Positions 13,350 to 25,388 of a DNA stretch of 64,000 nt are shown piece by piece. The notes beneath the pieces are model-generated. The model had not been told where the DNA came from, made no database searches, and was given only the letters and a program-made list of their open reading frames with translations. The stretch spans positions 124,001 to 188,000 of the forward strand of contig NZ_QHCS01000007.1 of the NCBI RefSeq assembly GCF_003545875.1, written 5' to 3'. Every line of letters starts with the position of its first letter. Positions within the stretch are counted from its first letter, which is position 1. Source of the stretch: Leptospira stimsonii. GTDB lineage: Bacteria; Spirochaetota; Leptospiria; Leptospirales; Leptospiraceae. Both the position numbers and the translations under genes were made by a program.

Positions 13350-13843
13350 GCATTTTTTTGCCATTATAAAGTCACTTTTAGAGTGATATTTTCGTTCTTT
13401 TAGATTCTTCTCCGAGCCCCTATTCCCAATTTATAATTAAGCGCTCCGCTTCATTACAATCTTGACACGTTATACAGCGTCGATTGGAAAAAATTCCGAT
13501 ATATAATACACCACCTAACAAATTTTTGCGGTAGGACGAATTAATCATTGATCGTAAGGTCCTCAGCATTTTTTCCATATTAGGAAGAGGAAAAAGAACG
13601 CCTCTCTATTCGTTTAACAAAAAATCCTTTGTCCGGTTTTTTGGAAGAATCTCTTTCAAAAATGCGACTAACGGATCGGAACTCCGGTTCCAATCACTTC
13701 ATCTATGAATCGAATGTGATTCGCTCCCTCTCCATACGATACGAGTGACTTAAAATATTTAAAAGTGTTCTTCTCCCGTACAAGAGTCTTCTCTTTTTAG
13801 ATGCGACTCTAAGTTATTGGCGAAGATCAGACAGTTAGAATTT
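13350..13843. other. 494-base intergenic region upstream of the Amt-MCP gene
   Basis: No supported gene. Just after the amidase gene a small hairpin, TCACT-TTTAG-AGTGA at 13372-13386, is followed by TATTTTCG and may be a weak terminator. The remainder presumably holds the promoter of the ammonium-transporter/chemoreceptor gene; I could not pick convincing -35/-10 boxes. Confidence 0.5.
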
Positions 13844-16201
13844 ATGAAACATACCAAAAACCATTTGAAAAACACGTTTCCTTTCCTCATTCTATTTCTG
13901 GGAATCCAATTGCCTGTCTTTGCGGATTCACCGGCGCAAGAACTTTCCAAATCTGCGGATCCGATCTGGCTGATTATCTGTGCGGCCTTAGTGTTTTTTA
14001 TGCAGGCGGGTTTTTTGATGTTGGAAACTGGTCTTTCCAGACTCAAGAATACGATCAACGTCGCAGTAAAAAATCTGATGGATTATATCGTCGGTACGGT
14101 CGCCTTTTTTTGTATTGGCTTCGGGCTTATGTTCGGCTATTCGAACGACGGCTGGATCGGAACCAATCATTTCTTTTTAGAAGGTCTTAAATCCGGGAAA
14201 GAATTCGCCTTTTTTCTTTTTCAAGTCGCGTTTATGGGAACGGCGGCGACGATCGTTTCGGGCGCGGTCGCAGAACGTATTAAGTTTTCTGCATATTTAG
14301 TCGTTTCCGTTTTGGTATCTATCTTTATCTATCCGACGTTCGGCCACTGGACTTGGGGAGGGGGTTGGATCGCCAAACTAGGATTTGTCGACTTCGCCGG
14401 GTCGACCGTAGTACATTCCTTAGGCGGTTGGATTTCTCTCGCTGGTGTGATCGTACTCGGAGCAAGAAAGGATAAATTTAAGGAAGACGGATCTCCGAGA
14501 AAAATTCACGGACACAATCTTACTTTTTCGGTCTTGGGTGTCTTTATCCTCTGGTTTGGTTGGTTCGGCTTTAACGGAGGAAGTACACTTTCTTTTTCAG
14601 AGGACGTCCCCCTAATCATTCTAAATACGAGTCTTGCCGCAAGCGCGGGAGGAATTCTTGCCATCTCCGTTTCTTGGATCTTTTATAAGGTGGCTTCCGT
14701 AGAAGATTGTATGAACGGTGTTCTCGGTGGTCTCGTCGCCATCACCGCCGGTTGTCACGCCCTCGCCCCTTCCGCTTCTCTTCTTCTCGGTGCGATCGCT
14801 GGAGTTTCGGTCGTACTTACCGCCTGGTTTTTGGAAAAAATCCTAAAGCTTGACGACGTGGTGGGAGCCTTTCCGGTTCACGGAGTTTGCGGAATCATCG
14901 GAACCTTGCTTCTTCCGGTTCTATCAGAAAATCAAGATATTCGAATATTTCCTCAGTTGATAGGAGTTGTAACTTGCGCACTCTGGGCATTCGGTCTAGG
15001 TTTATTCCTTTTTTGGATCTTAAAAATTTCCATCGGAATTCGGGTCAGCGGAGACTTTGAAGAAAAAGGTTTGAATATCAGCGAACACGGTTCCGGTTCC
15101 AGTTGGATCGATCTGATCCATTCACTAAAAGACCTTTCCAAAGGCGGAGGCGATCTTACCCGTAAAATTCATGTGGACTCCGGAACCGAAGCGGGAACGA
15201 TCGCATTCTTAATGAACCGTTATCTTTCCAATCTCGGAGAAATGATTTTCACGATCAAAGAGAAATCGGGAGAACTCGAGAATTCCGCTTCGGAGATTTC
15301 ATCCGCTTGGGGAAATATGAGCCAAAATATTCAGGAACAAGCCGCGAGTCTCGAAGAAGTAACTGCCATCTTTGATTCATTCCGTGACTCGTTTCATAAA
15401 ATTTCAAACTCGGCCACCGAGCAAAAAACGATCGAAGCAAAAGCAAAACGAATGTTAAACGAATTGGTTTTCGGTTTTCAACAATTCGATCAGGATCTCA
15501 AAGAGAGTTCCGAAAGATCGGAACGTTCCGTCGAGAACATCGATCTGAGCACGAAGGAGTTGAATCATCTCGAATCCGACATCAACGATATCGGAACTTC
15601 GGCGAAGAAAGTGGAAAGTCTCGTAAAATTGTTAAACGACATTTCCGCCAAACTGGGAATGCTTTCCATAAACGCATCCATCGAAGCCGCAAGGTCAGGC
15701 GATTCCGGAAAAGGTTTCGGGGTCGTCGCCGAAGAAATAAACAAACTCGCATCCAGCACGCTGGAAAGCACAAAGAAAGCGTCCGAAGTTTTGGGAGAGA
15801 TTCAATCCGCAGTATTTCGAGGAAGATCGACAGTTTCAAACACCGTTGACTTCTTTCAAAATTTAACGGAAGAATTTAGGACACTCGCACAAACTCAAAT
15901 TACGATCCGAGAAAAGAGCGCTCACTATTCCAACCTCATAGAAAGTCTAAATCGACTCAACACCTCCGTTGCCGATCAAAGCGAGATCATCTTAAGCAAT
16001 ATCGTCGATCGTTCGACCGAAATCAAAGGACTTTACGAATCTATTGAATTCGTAAGCACTGCATTTCACGAAATTTCTGCTCAATCAGAGGAATTGACAG
16101 CCACCGGAGATTTTCTAAAACAGCTTGCCGCGATTCTAAACTCTCTTGTTAGAAACTTTAGAGTCGAAAAGGAAGTTGTTCCCGATCTAATAGTGGGATG
16201 A
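13844..16201 (+). CDS. Ammonium transporter (Amt/Mep/Rh) fused to a methyl-accepting chemotaxis signalling domain
   Basis: 785 residues from the ATG at 13844. Residues 1-27 are a signal peptide (AmtB also has one). Residues about 38-405 are a full Amt domain with 11 expected helices. The hallmarks are FQVAFMGTAATIVSGAVAER, DFAGSTVVH (Asp183 and pore His191), FGWFGFNGGS and GAFPVHGVCG (second pore His346). Both twin histidines are therefore kept. After a linker resembling a HAMP half (GGGDLTRKI, about 434-441), residues 470-785 form a cytoplasmic MCP coiled coil with the conserved hairpin tip INASIEAARSGDSGKGFG and VVAEEINKLA (about 609-635). Amt C-termini are cytoplasmic, which is the right side for CheA/CheW contact. 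I infer a receptor for chemotaxis to ammonium; transport activity may be kept or lost. Confidence 0.93.
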   Translation: MKHTKNHLKNTFPFLILFLGIQLPVFADSPAQELSKSADPIWLIICAALVFFMQAGFLMLETGLSRLKNTINVAVKNLMDYIVGTVAFFCIGFGLMFGYSNDGWIGTNHFFLEGLKSGKEFAFFLFQVAFMGTAATIVSGAVAERIKFSAYLVVSVLVSIFIYPTFGHWTWGGGWIAKLGFVDFAGSTVVHSLGGWISLAGVIVLGARKDKFKEDGSPRKIHGHNLTFSVLGVFILWFGWFGFNGGSTLSFSEDVPLIILNTSLAASAGGILAISVSWIFYKVASVEDCMNGVLGGLVAITAGCHALAPSASLLLGAIAGVSVVLTAWFLEKILKLDDVVGAFPVHGVCGIIGTLLLPVLSENQDIRIFPQLIGVVTCALWAFGLGLFLFWILKISIGIRVSGDFEEKGLNISEHGSGSSWIDLIHSLKDLSKGGGDLTRKIHVDSGTEAGTIAFLMNRYLSNLGEMIFTIKEKSGELENSASEISSAWGNMSQNIQEQAASLEEVTAIFDSFRDSFHKISNSATEQKTIEAKAKRMLNELVFGFQQFDQDLKESSERSERSVENIDLSTKELNHLESDINDIGTSAKKVESLVKLLNDISAKLGMLSINASIEAARSGDSGKGFGVVAEEINKLASSTLESTKKASEVLGEIQSAVFRGRSTVSNTVDFFQNLTEEFRTLAQTQITIREKSAHYSNLIESLNRLNTSVADQSEIILSNIVDRSTEIKGLYESIEFVSTAFHEISAQSEELTATGDFLKQLAAILNSLVRNFRVEKEVVPDLIVG

Positions 16202-16361
16202 AGTTTTTTTCTTCTTTCGCATTTCATCCTCGAACACTCCGATTGAAAAGAATCAGATGCTTCCAGTTACTTAGAAAAGTTGATTCAATTTTTTGAATCA
16301 ACTTTGTTATCTGAATAGGATGAAACAGTGGTAGATCGATCGGATTCAGGAAGCGTGGGAA

Positions 16362-16889
16362 TTGGCTTCCCGCTTACACGACGGACAAAAATACGGGGGC
16401 TCGCGACCGAACGAAAAAGTGGAATATCTAAATCATATCGGGAGCGTCGTACTGGAGATTTCGAACGCGCTACAGTTCGATAATACGATCGACGCAGAGC
16501 TGACGATGCTTTGTGCAATCCTTCACGACACGATCGAAGATACGGGGATAAAATACGAGGAAGTAAAAACGAAATTCGGAAAGAACGTGGCTGAAGGCGT
16601 TTTGGCTCTTTCAAAGGACGAAACCATTCCGGATAGAGAAGCGAAAATGCTCGACAGCATCCAAAGAATCAAAAAACAGCCGAGCGAAATTTGGATCGTA
16701 AAGATGGCGGATCGAATTACAAACCTATTTTCTCCTCCGTTTTATTGGGATAACAAAAAGAAAAGAGCGTATCAAAGAGAGGCGCTTTTCATTTTTGACC
16801 AGCTCAAAGAAGCTCATCCGATGTTGGCCGAACGGCTGAAAAGAAAAATTGACGAATACGATCGATTTATTGAGAATGAGAAACCTTGA
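16362..16889 (+). CDS. HD-domain (p)ppGpp hydrolase-like protein (MESH1/SAH type), start apparently frameshifted
   Basis: The frame open from TTG 16362 encodes about 175 residues of a small-alarmone-hydrolase HD domain: HDGQKYGG..., VEYLNHIGSVV, CAILHDTIEDTG (HD metal site with E-D) and IVKMADRITNL. Family members hydrolyse (p)ppGpp. They normally begin about 10 residues earlier with a helix like DRIQEAWELASRLH. That helix is present here in frame (IDRIQEAWEL) but has no start codon before a TAG at 16332. A good ribosome site (AGGA at 16317) and GTG at 16328 lie in a different frame. Removing one copy of a direct ATCG-ATCG repeat (16335-16342) would join the GTG to the gene as V-D-R-I-Q-E-A-W. 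Either the gene is damaged or a weak TTG start gives a shortened protein. The stop overlaps the next gene (TGATG). Confidence 0.75.
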   Translation: MASRLHDGQKYGGSRPNEKVEYLNHIGSVVLEISNALQFDNTIDAELTMLCAILHDTIEDTGIKYEEVKTKFGKNVAEGVLALSKDETIPDREAKMLDSIQRIKKQPSEIWIVKMADRITNLFSPPFYWDNKKKRAYQREALFIFDQLKEAHPMLAERLKRKIDEYDRFIENEKP

Positions 16890-17854
16890 TGTCACAGAGA
16901 ATCTTTTGGATTTCCATTCTTCGATTTTTACAAATTTCAAGTTTGTTCCCATTCTTCTCCTGCATCTGGTTGACTTCGAATACGCAACAAATTCCTCTCA
17001 AGGAAATAATTTTCCAGTACGACGATGGCATCGTTTATAAACCGATCTTGATCCGAATTTCCGAAGGAGATCCGCAAATCGTCGGAGATAAAATCGGCTT
17101 TCTGGATTGTATCAATGAAAACGGTCCAGTAATAATCTCCGCCTCCGATATCTATGATAGAAACGAAATGTTCAACGGAAAACCTTCGGATAAGCTACGA
17201 AGCATGATCAAGAACGCGATTCCGAACGTTCTCTTCAAATCTGATTATTGTTCCACTGTCGAAACAAAAGAATCAGTATATATAGATAAGACCAAATGGA
17301 AATCCCAACTCGAAAGATATGCCAAATTGCAAGTGGGAAAACCGCTGTTCTGCCATAAGACTCCGATAGAAAATTCAAAAAGGATAATACGATCTAAATT
17401 TTCTGAAACTTGTAGCCGAACTCTCAAACCCGAATTCACCATCGACATTACTCATCAAGAAGCCGTTCTATTGGCGGAAGGAAAAATTAATTTTCATATC
17501 TCTTATTCGAACCGAAGTTTAGGTTACGGTCTCGGATGGATGTTCAACGTTCTCTCGCTCGGTTTTTTGAGCTTGTATTCCCAGATCGACGCGCTTTCGA
17601 CTTTCGGAGATGAATCCTTATTCGAAGGAAAAAAAAGACCATACGTTATGCGCTATCGAGGAGAGTTTGAAAAATCGGTTTGGAACTATTTTATTTGGCC
17701 CATTTGGATATTCAAACCGAATGAAAGAATTCGATTTGGAAACCCTCTTTCCGATCCGAACGAAACGATCGGGCTTGATGATTATAGGCAAGAATCCACC
17801 AGACAAGCCTTGATCGTCAATTTTTTGGAAAACCGTTTGATTGATCGGAAATAA
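16889..17854 (+). CDS. Hypothetical exported or lipoprotein
   Basis: 321 residues from the ATG at 16889, which overlaps the stop of the HD gene. The N-terminus has a long hydrophobic run, ISILRFLQISSLFPFFSC, whose Cys could be a lipobox, though the preceding residues are atypical. Another hydrophobic stretch occurs near residue 215 (LGWMFNVLSLGFLSLY). No family motif recognised. Translational coupling to the HD protein suggests a shared operon; the gene at 17876 is convergent. Function unknown. Confidence 0.72.
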   Translation: MSQRIFWISILRFLQISSLFPFFSCIWLTSNTQQIPLKEIIFQYDDGIVYKPILIRISEGDPQIVGDKIGFLDCINENGPVIISASDIYDRNEMFNGKPSDKLRSMIKNAIPNVLFKSDYCSTVETKESVYIDKTKWKSQLERYAKLQVGKPLFCHKTPIENSKRIIRSKFSETCSRTLKPEFTIDITHQEAVLLAEGKINFHISYSNRSLGYGLGWMFNVLSLGFLSLYSQIDALSTFGDESLFEGKKRPYVMRYRGEFEKSVWNYFIWPIWIFKPNERIRFGNPLSDPNETIGLDDYRQESTRQALIVNFLENRLIDRK

Positions 17855-17875
17855 TTCCCGTACATATCAAATGTT

Positions 17876-18631
17876 TCAATCGACCGAAGTTGGTTCGGAA
17901 TTCATAGAAGATACGATCGTCTCAAAAATTGGGTTTCCGAAAAATGCGGAACTCGAGTTCGGAAAACGTCCCATTCTATTTACTTCCATGCTTGAACTTG
18001 GAAAGGAAGTATAAAGAATATCGAATGAACTTCGATCAAGTCCGTAAACACCTTTGTGAATCAGGTGTGCAGAGAAAATGAGCAAATCCCCAGGTTTGTG
18101 CGGAACTCTTATTGAGTTCGGTAGCTCCTCAAAATTCCGTCTCCCGTTTAATTCCAATCTCGTATTTCTCTCATACTCTGTATCCCACCGAAGATGAGAG
18201 CCCGGAATGAATTCCAACCCAGGATCGTCTCGAAGCGCAATTCTAAAATGTAACACTGCGTCTTTTTTGATGATGTTTTTTTGCTTTTCCTCTTCGACAC
18301 CCAAGTATTGAACATCGCGATGCCAATACGGTTTTTTTAAAGTGGATTGGGGATTGAAGAAGAGCTGAGTATTCAAAAAGAATACTTTAGATTTTGTTAA
18401 AGTTTCTGCGATGGAGACAAGTCTAAGATCGGAAATAAACTCGAACAATCGTTCCCGATCCACGGCGTCGGACAAAAACCGATCGCTCGTCAAATAGGCG
18501 CTGTTTACGTTCTCCGGAAAGTCGTATTCCTCGCACCAATTTTGATCAGCGTCAAATACAATCTTGGAAACGACCGCAAGTTCATCTTTTGAAAAAAAAA
18601 TTTCTAAAGAGAGTATAACCTTTTTTTTCAA
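17876..18631 (-). CDS. Phytanoyl-CoA dioxygenase (PhyH) family protein
   Basis: 251 residues of the Fe(II)/2-oxoglutarate dioxygenase double-stranded beta-helix type. The metal triad is visible: YWHRDVQ (His104, Asp106) and the distal SAHLIHKGVYG (His189 or His192), with Arg200 shortly after as the likely 2-oxoglutarate anchor. GLEFIPGSHLRWD is also typical of the family. Likely hydroxylates a lipid-like or small-molecule substrate; substrate unknown. Single gene, convergent with its left neighbour, with the chemoreceptor gene next on the right side reading the same way. Confidence 0.85.
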   Translation of the reverse strand: MKKKVILSLEIFFSKDELAVVSKIVFDADQNWCEEYDFPENVNSAYLTSDRFLSDAVDRERLFEFISDLRLVSIAETLTKSKVFFLNTQLFFNPQSTLKKPYWHRDVQYLGVEEEKQKNIIKKDAVLHFRIALRDDPGLEFIPGSHLRWDTEYERNTRLELNGRRNFEELPNSIRVPHKPGDLLIFSAHLIHKGVYGLDRSSFDILYTSFPSSSMEVNRMGRFPNSSSAFFGNPIFETIVSSMNSEPTSVD

Positions 18632-18691
18632 ATTCTTCCGAGTAGTACACGATTCATGTTATAAGCCCGCAACGTTTTGTAAATAAAAATC

Positions 18692-20785
18692 CTACGCAAA
18701 CTTAAATTGAGAAAGAATCGAATTCAATTCGTTTGCTTGGTGCTGAATTTTTTCCGCGACCATAGACACCTCGTCCGAATTTGTCGCGATCGCTTGCGAT
18801 TCCGTCGTGATCAGTTGAATCGTATCCGCGATTTGATCGGTGGAAAGTTTCTGTTCCTTCGTCGCCGTTTCAATCTGTAAGGATTCCGAAGAAACTTCCA
18901 GGATCGTATCGGCGATCTTATCGATTCGAATCGTATTCTCTTTGACGTTGTTAACTAGATCAACGACCTCTTGTTGATAACGATTCGTATTTTCTATGAG
19001 TTCTAAAAGAAATGTGACGACCGTATTTACGTTGTTAGATCCTTTTGTTACGGCTTCGTGGGTATTCGATACGAGTCGTTCGATATCACGCACGCTCGCT
19101 ACGGAACGTTCTGCGAGTTTTGAAATTTCCTCCGCAACGACGGCGAATCCTCTTCCTGCGTCACCCGCTCTTGCGGCCTCGATTGCGGCATTCAAGGATA
19201 ACAAATTAGTTTGATCGGAAATTCCAGTGATCAACGAAGTAATCGAGTTGATCTGCATCGCCATCTCTCTGATTTCGTCGATCGCTTTTGTTGCTTGAAG
19301 AATCGTGTCTTTCCCTTCCACTGCGGCGGTTGCCGTCCTTCGAACAGAATCGCTCAAACTTACGAGCTTTTCGCCGGCGAGCCCCATGGAAGTCTTTAGT
19401 TCGCCGGACCGGACGGTCAGATCTTGCGCATCTCGAGCTTCACCTTCAACCGATTGCAAAACATTTTGCAAGGACGCGGCGATCTCTTCCAGAGCGGCGG
19501 AAGATTCTTCAGTTCCTGCCGCTTGCGACTGAGCAGATTGATTTAAGTTTCGTATTGAGTCTGTTAGTTGGCTTACGATTTGATTCGAATTTTGAGCCAT
19601 TTTAGAAAGATTCTGAAACAAAGACGCGAGATAATTTAGGAATTCGTTCGCCGTAACCGTGATTTCACCGATCTCATTCTGATACACCGCATCGATCTGA
19701 ATCGTAAGATCTCTTTCTCCCATCGCTTGTTTTAATCCGAGTGTGATCTTGTGAACCGGATCAATGATGGAACGTATCACAATATAACAAAAGATCGTCG
19801 TAATTAGGAGAAGAATAAACAATCCTGAAAGCGCGAACACGATTCTCAAACGATCCGCTTTCAACCTTTCTTCAAGCAATTCCTGAGTTGTTAAAAGAAG
19901 ATCTCTTTCGAGCACCTTATATTCTTCCACGAAAGCGATCATACGTTTCAAAAAAACATCGGGAGTTTCGACGGATTCTCCGGTAAAAGTTTTTTTACAA
20001 AGATCTAGATTGATTTTTACGCTCTTGTCTAAGTTTGTAATTCTTTCTACGAATTTACTTTTGATGATTCCGTTTTGATTGACGGATCTTTTGAGAAGAG
20101 CGGTGACTTCCTTTTGATTGCTTTCGATATGATGAATTTTATTCAGAATCTGAATCGCTTCCTTGGAATTAAAGTTCGGCTTCTTTTGATCCAGAAGTTG
20201 GTAGCCCGTTCCTCGAATGATCGCCATATCGCTTATGATATTCGGTATATATAGGATGTTAACCGAAAGAACGTAAAAAGTTTCAGGATGAGAATCCAAA
20301 ATCAAATTCGAATCCTGCGCGATATAATCCTGATATTCCATCAATGATTTGAAAATCGGTTCGTGCGATTTAAGAACCACGTCTATATCCAAATTGGCTT
20401 CAGGAAGTTTAGGAAGTTGATTCCATTCTTTTCTCAAAATCGATAGAAACTCTGGAGAACGCCCCATAAAGCCGATCTCTTTTTCGAGATTCTCCAATTT
20501 GGTAAGTTGGTCCTCCATTGCTTGATTACTTTTTTTTAATACTTCAATGGAAGTTTTTCCTTTCATGGAATAGAAAAAATCCTTCCTCCGATCCACAAGT
20601 TTAGAATAGAGTTCGATCGCTCCGAAAAAGAAATCTATTCCACCGACTTCTCGTTTCGTAAATTCGCTCTTATCCAAAAACTCTTTTAAAAAGAAAAAAC
20701 TGGCCAAAAGAAGAGGGATAAGAGTGGGGATAATCACCAAAGTGAGTTTTTTAAGAAGGGAAAGATTGTAGATTTTCTGTATCAC
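18692..20785 (-). CDS. Methyl-accepting chemotaxis protein
   Basis: 697 residues with classic receptor topology: TM1 at about 12-28, a periplasmic helical sensor region of about 285 residues, TM2 at about 316-337 (VFALSGLFILLLITTIFCYIVI), a HAMP domain beginning IIDPVHKITLGL, then the cytoplasmic signalling coiled coil. The highly conserved tip is complete (SLNAAIEAARAGDAGRGFAV then VAEEISKLAERS). The sensor region is all-helical and fits a four-helix-bundle type; ligand unknown. It has no CheB/CheR tethering pentapeptide at the C-terminus. Stand-alone gene. Confidence 0.95.
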   Translation of the reverse strand: MIQKIYNLSLLKKLTLVIIPTLIPLLLASFFFLKEFLDKSEFTKREVGGIDFFFGAIELYSKLVDRRKDFFYSMKGKTSIEVLKKSNQAMEDQLTKLENLEKEIGFMGRSPEFLSILRKEWNQLPKLPEANLDIDVVLKSHEPIFKSLMEYQDYIAQDSNLILDSHPETFYVLSVNILYIPNIISDMAIIRGTGYQLLDQKKPNFNSKEAIQILNKIHHIESNQKEVTALLKRSVNQNGIIKSKFVERITNLDKSVKINLDLCKKTFTGESVETPDVFLKRMIAFVEEYKVLERDLLLTTQELLEERLKADRLRIVFALSGLFILLLITTIFCYIVIRSIIDPVHKITLGLKQAMGERDLTIQIDAVYQNEIGEITVTANEFLNYLASLFQNLSKMAQNSNQIVSQLTDSIRNLNQSAQSQAAGTEESSAALEEIAASLQNVLQSVEGEARDAQDLTVRSGELKTSMGLAGEKLVSLSDSVRRTATAAVEGKDTILQATKAIDEIREMAMQINSITSLITGISDQTNLLSLNAAIEAARAGDAGRGFAVVAEEISKLAERSVASVRDIERLVSNTHEAVTKGSNNVNTVVTFLLELIENTNRYQQEVVDLVNNVKENTIRIDKIADTILEVSSESLQIETATKEQKLSTDQIADTIQLITTESQAIATNSDEVSMVAEKIQHQANELNSILSQFKFA

Positions 20786-20990
20786 GATTCCTATTCCTTG
20801 AGGGAGAAGAGTGGAACCTGTTTTGCTTCTTTTTCAAGAATTTATTTCTTAAAAAATAATGCGAAACGAAGAATTTCGTGCCTGGTTAGTCCCGAACTCG
20901 TAAAAAGATGAGACTTTGCTAAATAGTGAATTATTACTTCGAGTCCGAATTGTAAGTTTAGAATTCCCTAAAAAAGGAAAGATTGATGTT

Positions 20991-21033
20991 AAAATAAAAA
21001 AGGGAATACTCGCAGAACGAATATACCCTTTTT
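20991..21033 (-). terminator. Rho-independent terminator for dps
   Basis: On the minus strand AAAAAGGGTATA and TATTCCCTTTTTT pair (one mismatch) around a loop, followed by TATTTTAAC. It lies about 30 bases past the dps stop. Confidence 0.6.
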
Positions 21034-21060
21034 CGATTTCAATTTAGACCGAAATCAAGT

Positions 21061-21534
21061 TTATCGAACTTCCAGCATACTCCGTAACATCCATGCCGTT
21101 TTTTCGTGTACTTCCAACCGTTGTGTAAGAAGATCCAAAGTTACTTCGTCTCCACCTTCGTCTGCAATAGGTAAGAGCGCTCTCGCCGTTCTGATTACGG
21201 TCTCATGTCCCGATACGAGATGACGGATCATATCCTCGGCATTCGGGACTCCCCCTTCCTCATGGATCGAAGTCAACTTTCCGAGCTGATTAGAAGAACT
21301 AGGAGCGAAAAAACCCAAGGAACGAATCCTTTCCGCAATCAGATCGATGGATAACCAAAGTTCGTTGTACTGTGTTTGAAACATGAGATGAAGCGTGTTG
21401 AATTGCGGCCCGGTCACATTCCAGTGATAACTGTGAGTTTTAAAGTAAAGAATGTAAGTATCTGCTAAGAGCTTTTGCAATCCTGCATTGATCGAATCTC
21501 GATTTTTTTCCGTAATACCTATATCTATATTCAT
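21061..21534 (-). CDS. dps: Dps-family ferritin-like DNA protection protein
   Basis: 157 residues, typical of Dps. The intersubunit ferroxidase residues are visible in THSYHWNVTGPQF (His34, His37) and SIDLIAERIRSLG (Asp64, Glu68), spaced as in the family. Dps forms a 12-subunit shell that oxidises and stores iron using hydrogen peroxide and can protect DNA. There is no lysine-rich N-terminal tail, so tight non-specific DNA binding is less certain. Single gene with its own terminator. Confidence 0.93.
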   Translation of the reverse strand: MNIDIGITEKNRDSINAGLQKLLADTYILYFKTHSYHWNVTGPQFNTLHLMFQTQYNELWLSIDLIAERIRSLGFFAPSSSNQLGKLTSIHEEGGVPNAEDMIRHLVSGHETVIRTARALLPIADEGGDEVTLDLLTQRLEVHEKTAWMLRSMLEVR

Positions 21535-21679
21535 TGTCAGATCCCCCTATTTTATATTAGACCTTTTGCAAGAAAGGACAAGAAAAATCCGATGAAATCT
21601 TTAGTATTCTGTCTTACTTTTGAGATGCGTGAAATTTAAGAGATCGTATTTGAATTACAACCGTTTTTTGAAAGGAACA

Positions 21680-21703
21680 AAGGAGCGGAGAATCCCGCTC
21701 CTT
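21680..21703 (-). terminator. Terminator-like hairpin after the DegT gene
   Basis: On the minus strand AAGGAGCGG, loop GATTCT, CCGCTCCTT, followed by TGTTCCTTTC; 9-bp GC-rich stem just beyond the stop at 21717. The U-run is imperfect. Confidence 0.6.
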
Positions 21704-21716
21704 CAAGATTTGGAAA

Positions 21717-22841
21717 TTATTTTTTTCGAGAATTGTATTCTCGAATCGCTGTAAAAACTTCCTCCAGCTCATCGTCTTTCATGTAAGGAAAAAGAGGATA
21801 GTTGAGAACGGAAGCACAGATTCTTCCCGTTAAATGTTTTTCTCCGAATTTGCCTTTGATATAAGGTTTCGCTCCGGGTTGATCGCTCATCGCTCCAGGA
21901 TAAATATTTCCGAAACCGATTCCCTTTTCCTTGAGAACTTCTTGAATATTCGGTCTTTCCTCCGGAGTGGAAAGAGTCACGTTGCAATAGCCGTTTTCTT
22001 CGTAGTCTTTAGGAGGATGAATTACCTGAATTCCAAGGCTCGGTAGTATTTCATAATATTTTTGTGTAGCATTCCGACGCGATTTGATTCTCGCTTCGAG
22101 ATGTTTCAGACTGATGTTTAGGAACGCCGCTTGTAGAGTATCCAGTCTCGAATTCCAGCCGACGTCTCCGTAAGCGTAATGGGAAATTCTTCCGTGATTG
22201 GAAAGCATTCTTACCTTATTCGCTAATTCTTCGTCATTCGTAAAAACAGCGCCGCCGTCGCCCGCACCGCCTAACACCTTCGCCGGATAAAAGGAAGTTG
22301 TGCTGATCACCGCGTCCTTATAAATGGATTCGCCTTTGTATTTTACTCCGAAACACTGAGCGCCGTCTTCCAAAAGGGGAATCCCTTTCGATTTACAGAG
22401 TTTACGAAAATCTTCGATCCGGGAAGAACCCCAACCGTAAAGGTGAACGATCATCGCCGCCTTAGGTTTCACTTTTTCGACCGCTCTTTCAAATTCCGCA
22501 AAATCCATCTGGAGGTCGTCCGGATTCGTATCGACCGTATAAGGATCGGCCCCGACGTTTACGACCGCTTCAAAAGTCGCCCAAAATGTGGAATCCGGAA
22601 GTAAAACCGCGTCACCCTTCCCCACTCCTAACGCTCTCAGTGCCAACTGGAGCGCATCGGTTCCGTTCGCACAGGCGATGGAATACTTTGTTTGAGCGTA
22701 TGTCGCAAGATTCTTTTCAAGAAGGGAAACTTCCTCACCTCCGATAAAACTCGCGTTCTTACTGAGAACCTTTACTTTTTCTTCCCATTCTTCCAGTAAT
22801 CCCGGTTCAAACCTCTTGATATCGATAAATGGAACGCCCAT
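21717..22841 (-). CDS. DegT/DnrJ/EryC1/StrS-family PLP aminotransferase
   Basis: 374 residues, a normal length. The PLP-binding lysine is in SFYPAKVLGGAGDGG (Lys188), the cofactor Asp in LEDGAQCFG (Asp159), and the N-terminal substrate loop ANGTDALQLALRALG is present. Family members transaminate sugar nucleotides (for lipopolysaccharide and other surface sugars) or secondary-metabolite precursors. No other sugar genes are adjacent; the gene follows lon by 45 bases and has an AGGAGG ribosome site. Exact substrate unknown. Confidence 0.92.
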   Translation of the reverse strand: MGVPFIDIKRFEPGLLEEWEEKVKVLSKNASFIGGEEVSLLEKNLATYAQTKYSIACANGTDALQLALRALGVGKGDAVLLPDSTFWATFEAVVNVGADPYTVDTNPDDLQMDFAEFERAVEKVKPKAAMIVHLYGWGSSRIEDFRKLCKSKGIPLLEDGAQCFGVKYKGESIYKDAVISTTSFYPAKVLGGAGDGGAVFTNDEELANKVRMLSNHGRISHYAYGDVGWNSRLDTLQAAFLNISLKHLEARIKSRRNATQKYYEILPSLGIQVIHPPKDYEENGYCNVTLSTPEERPNIQEVLKEKGIGFGNIYPGAMSDQPGAKPYIKGKFGEKHLTGRICASVLNYPLFPYMKDDELEEVFTAIREYNSRKK

Positions 22842-22886
22842 TAGGCCTCCTGTTTTTTAATTTATATTTAAGAATATTCTAAAATA

Positions 22887-25388
<2,502 letters not shown>

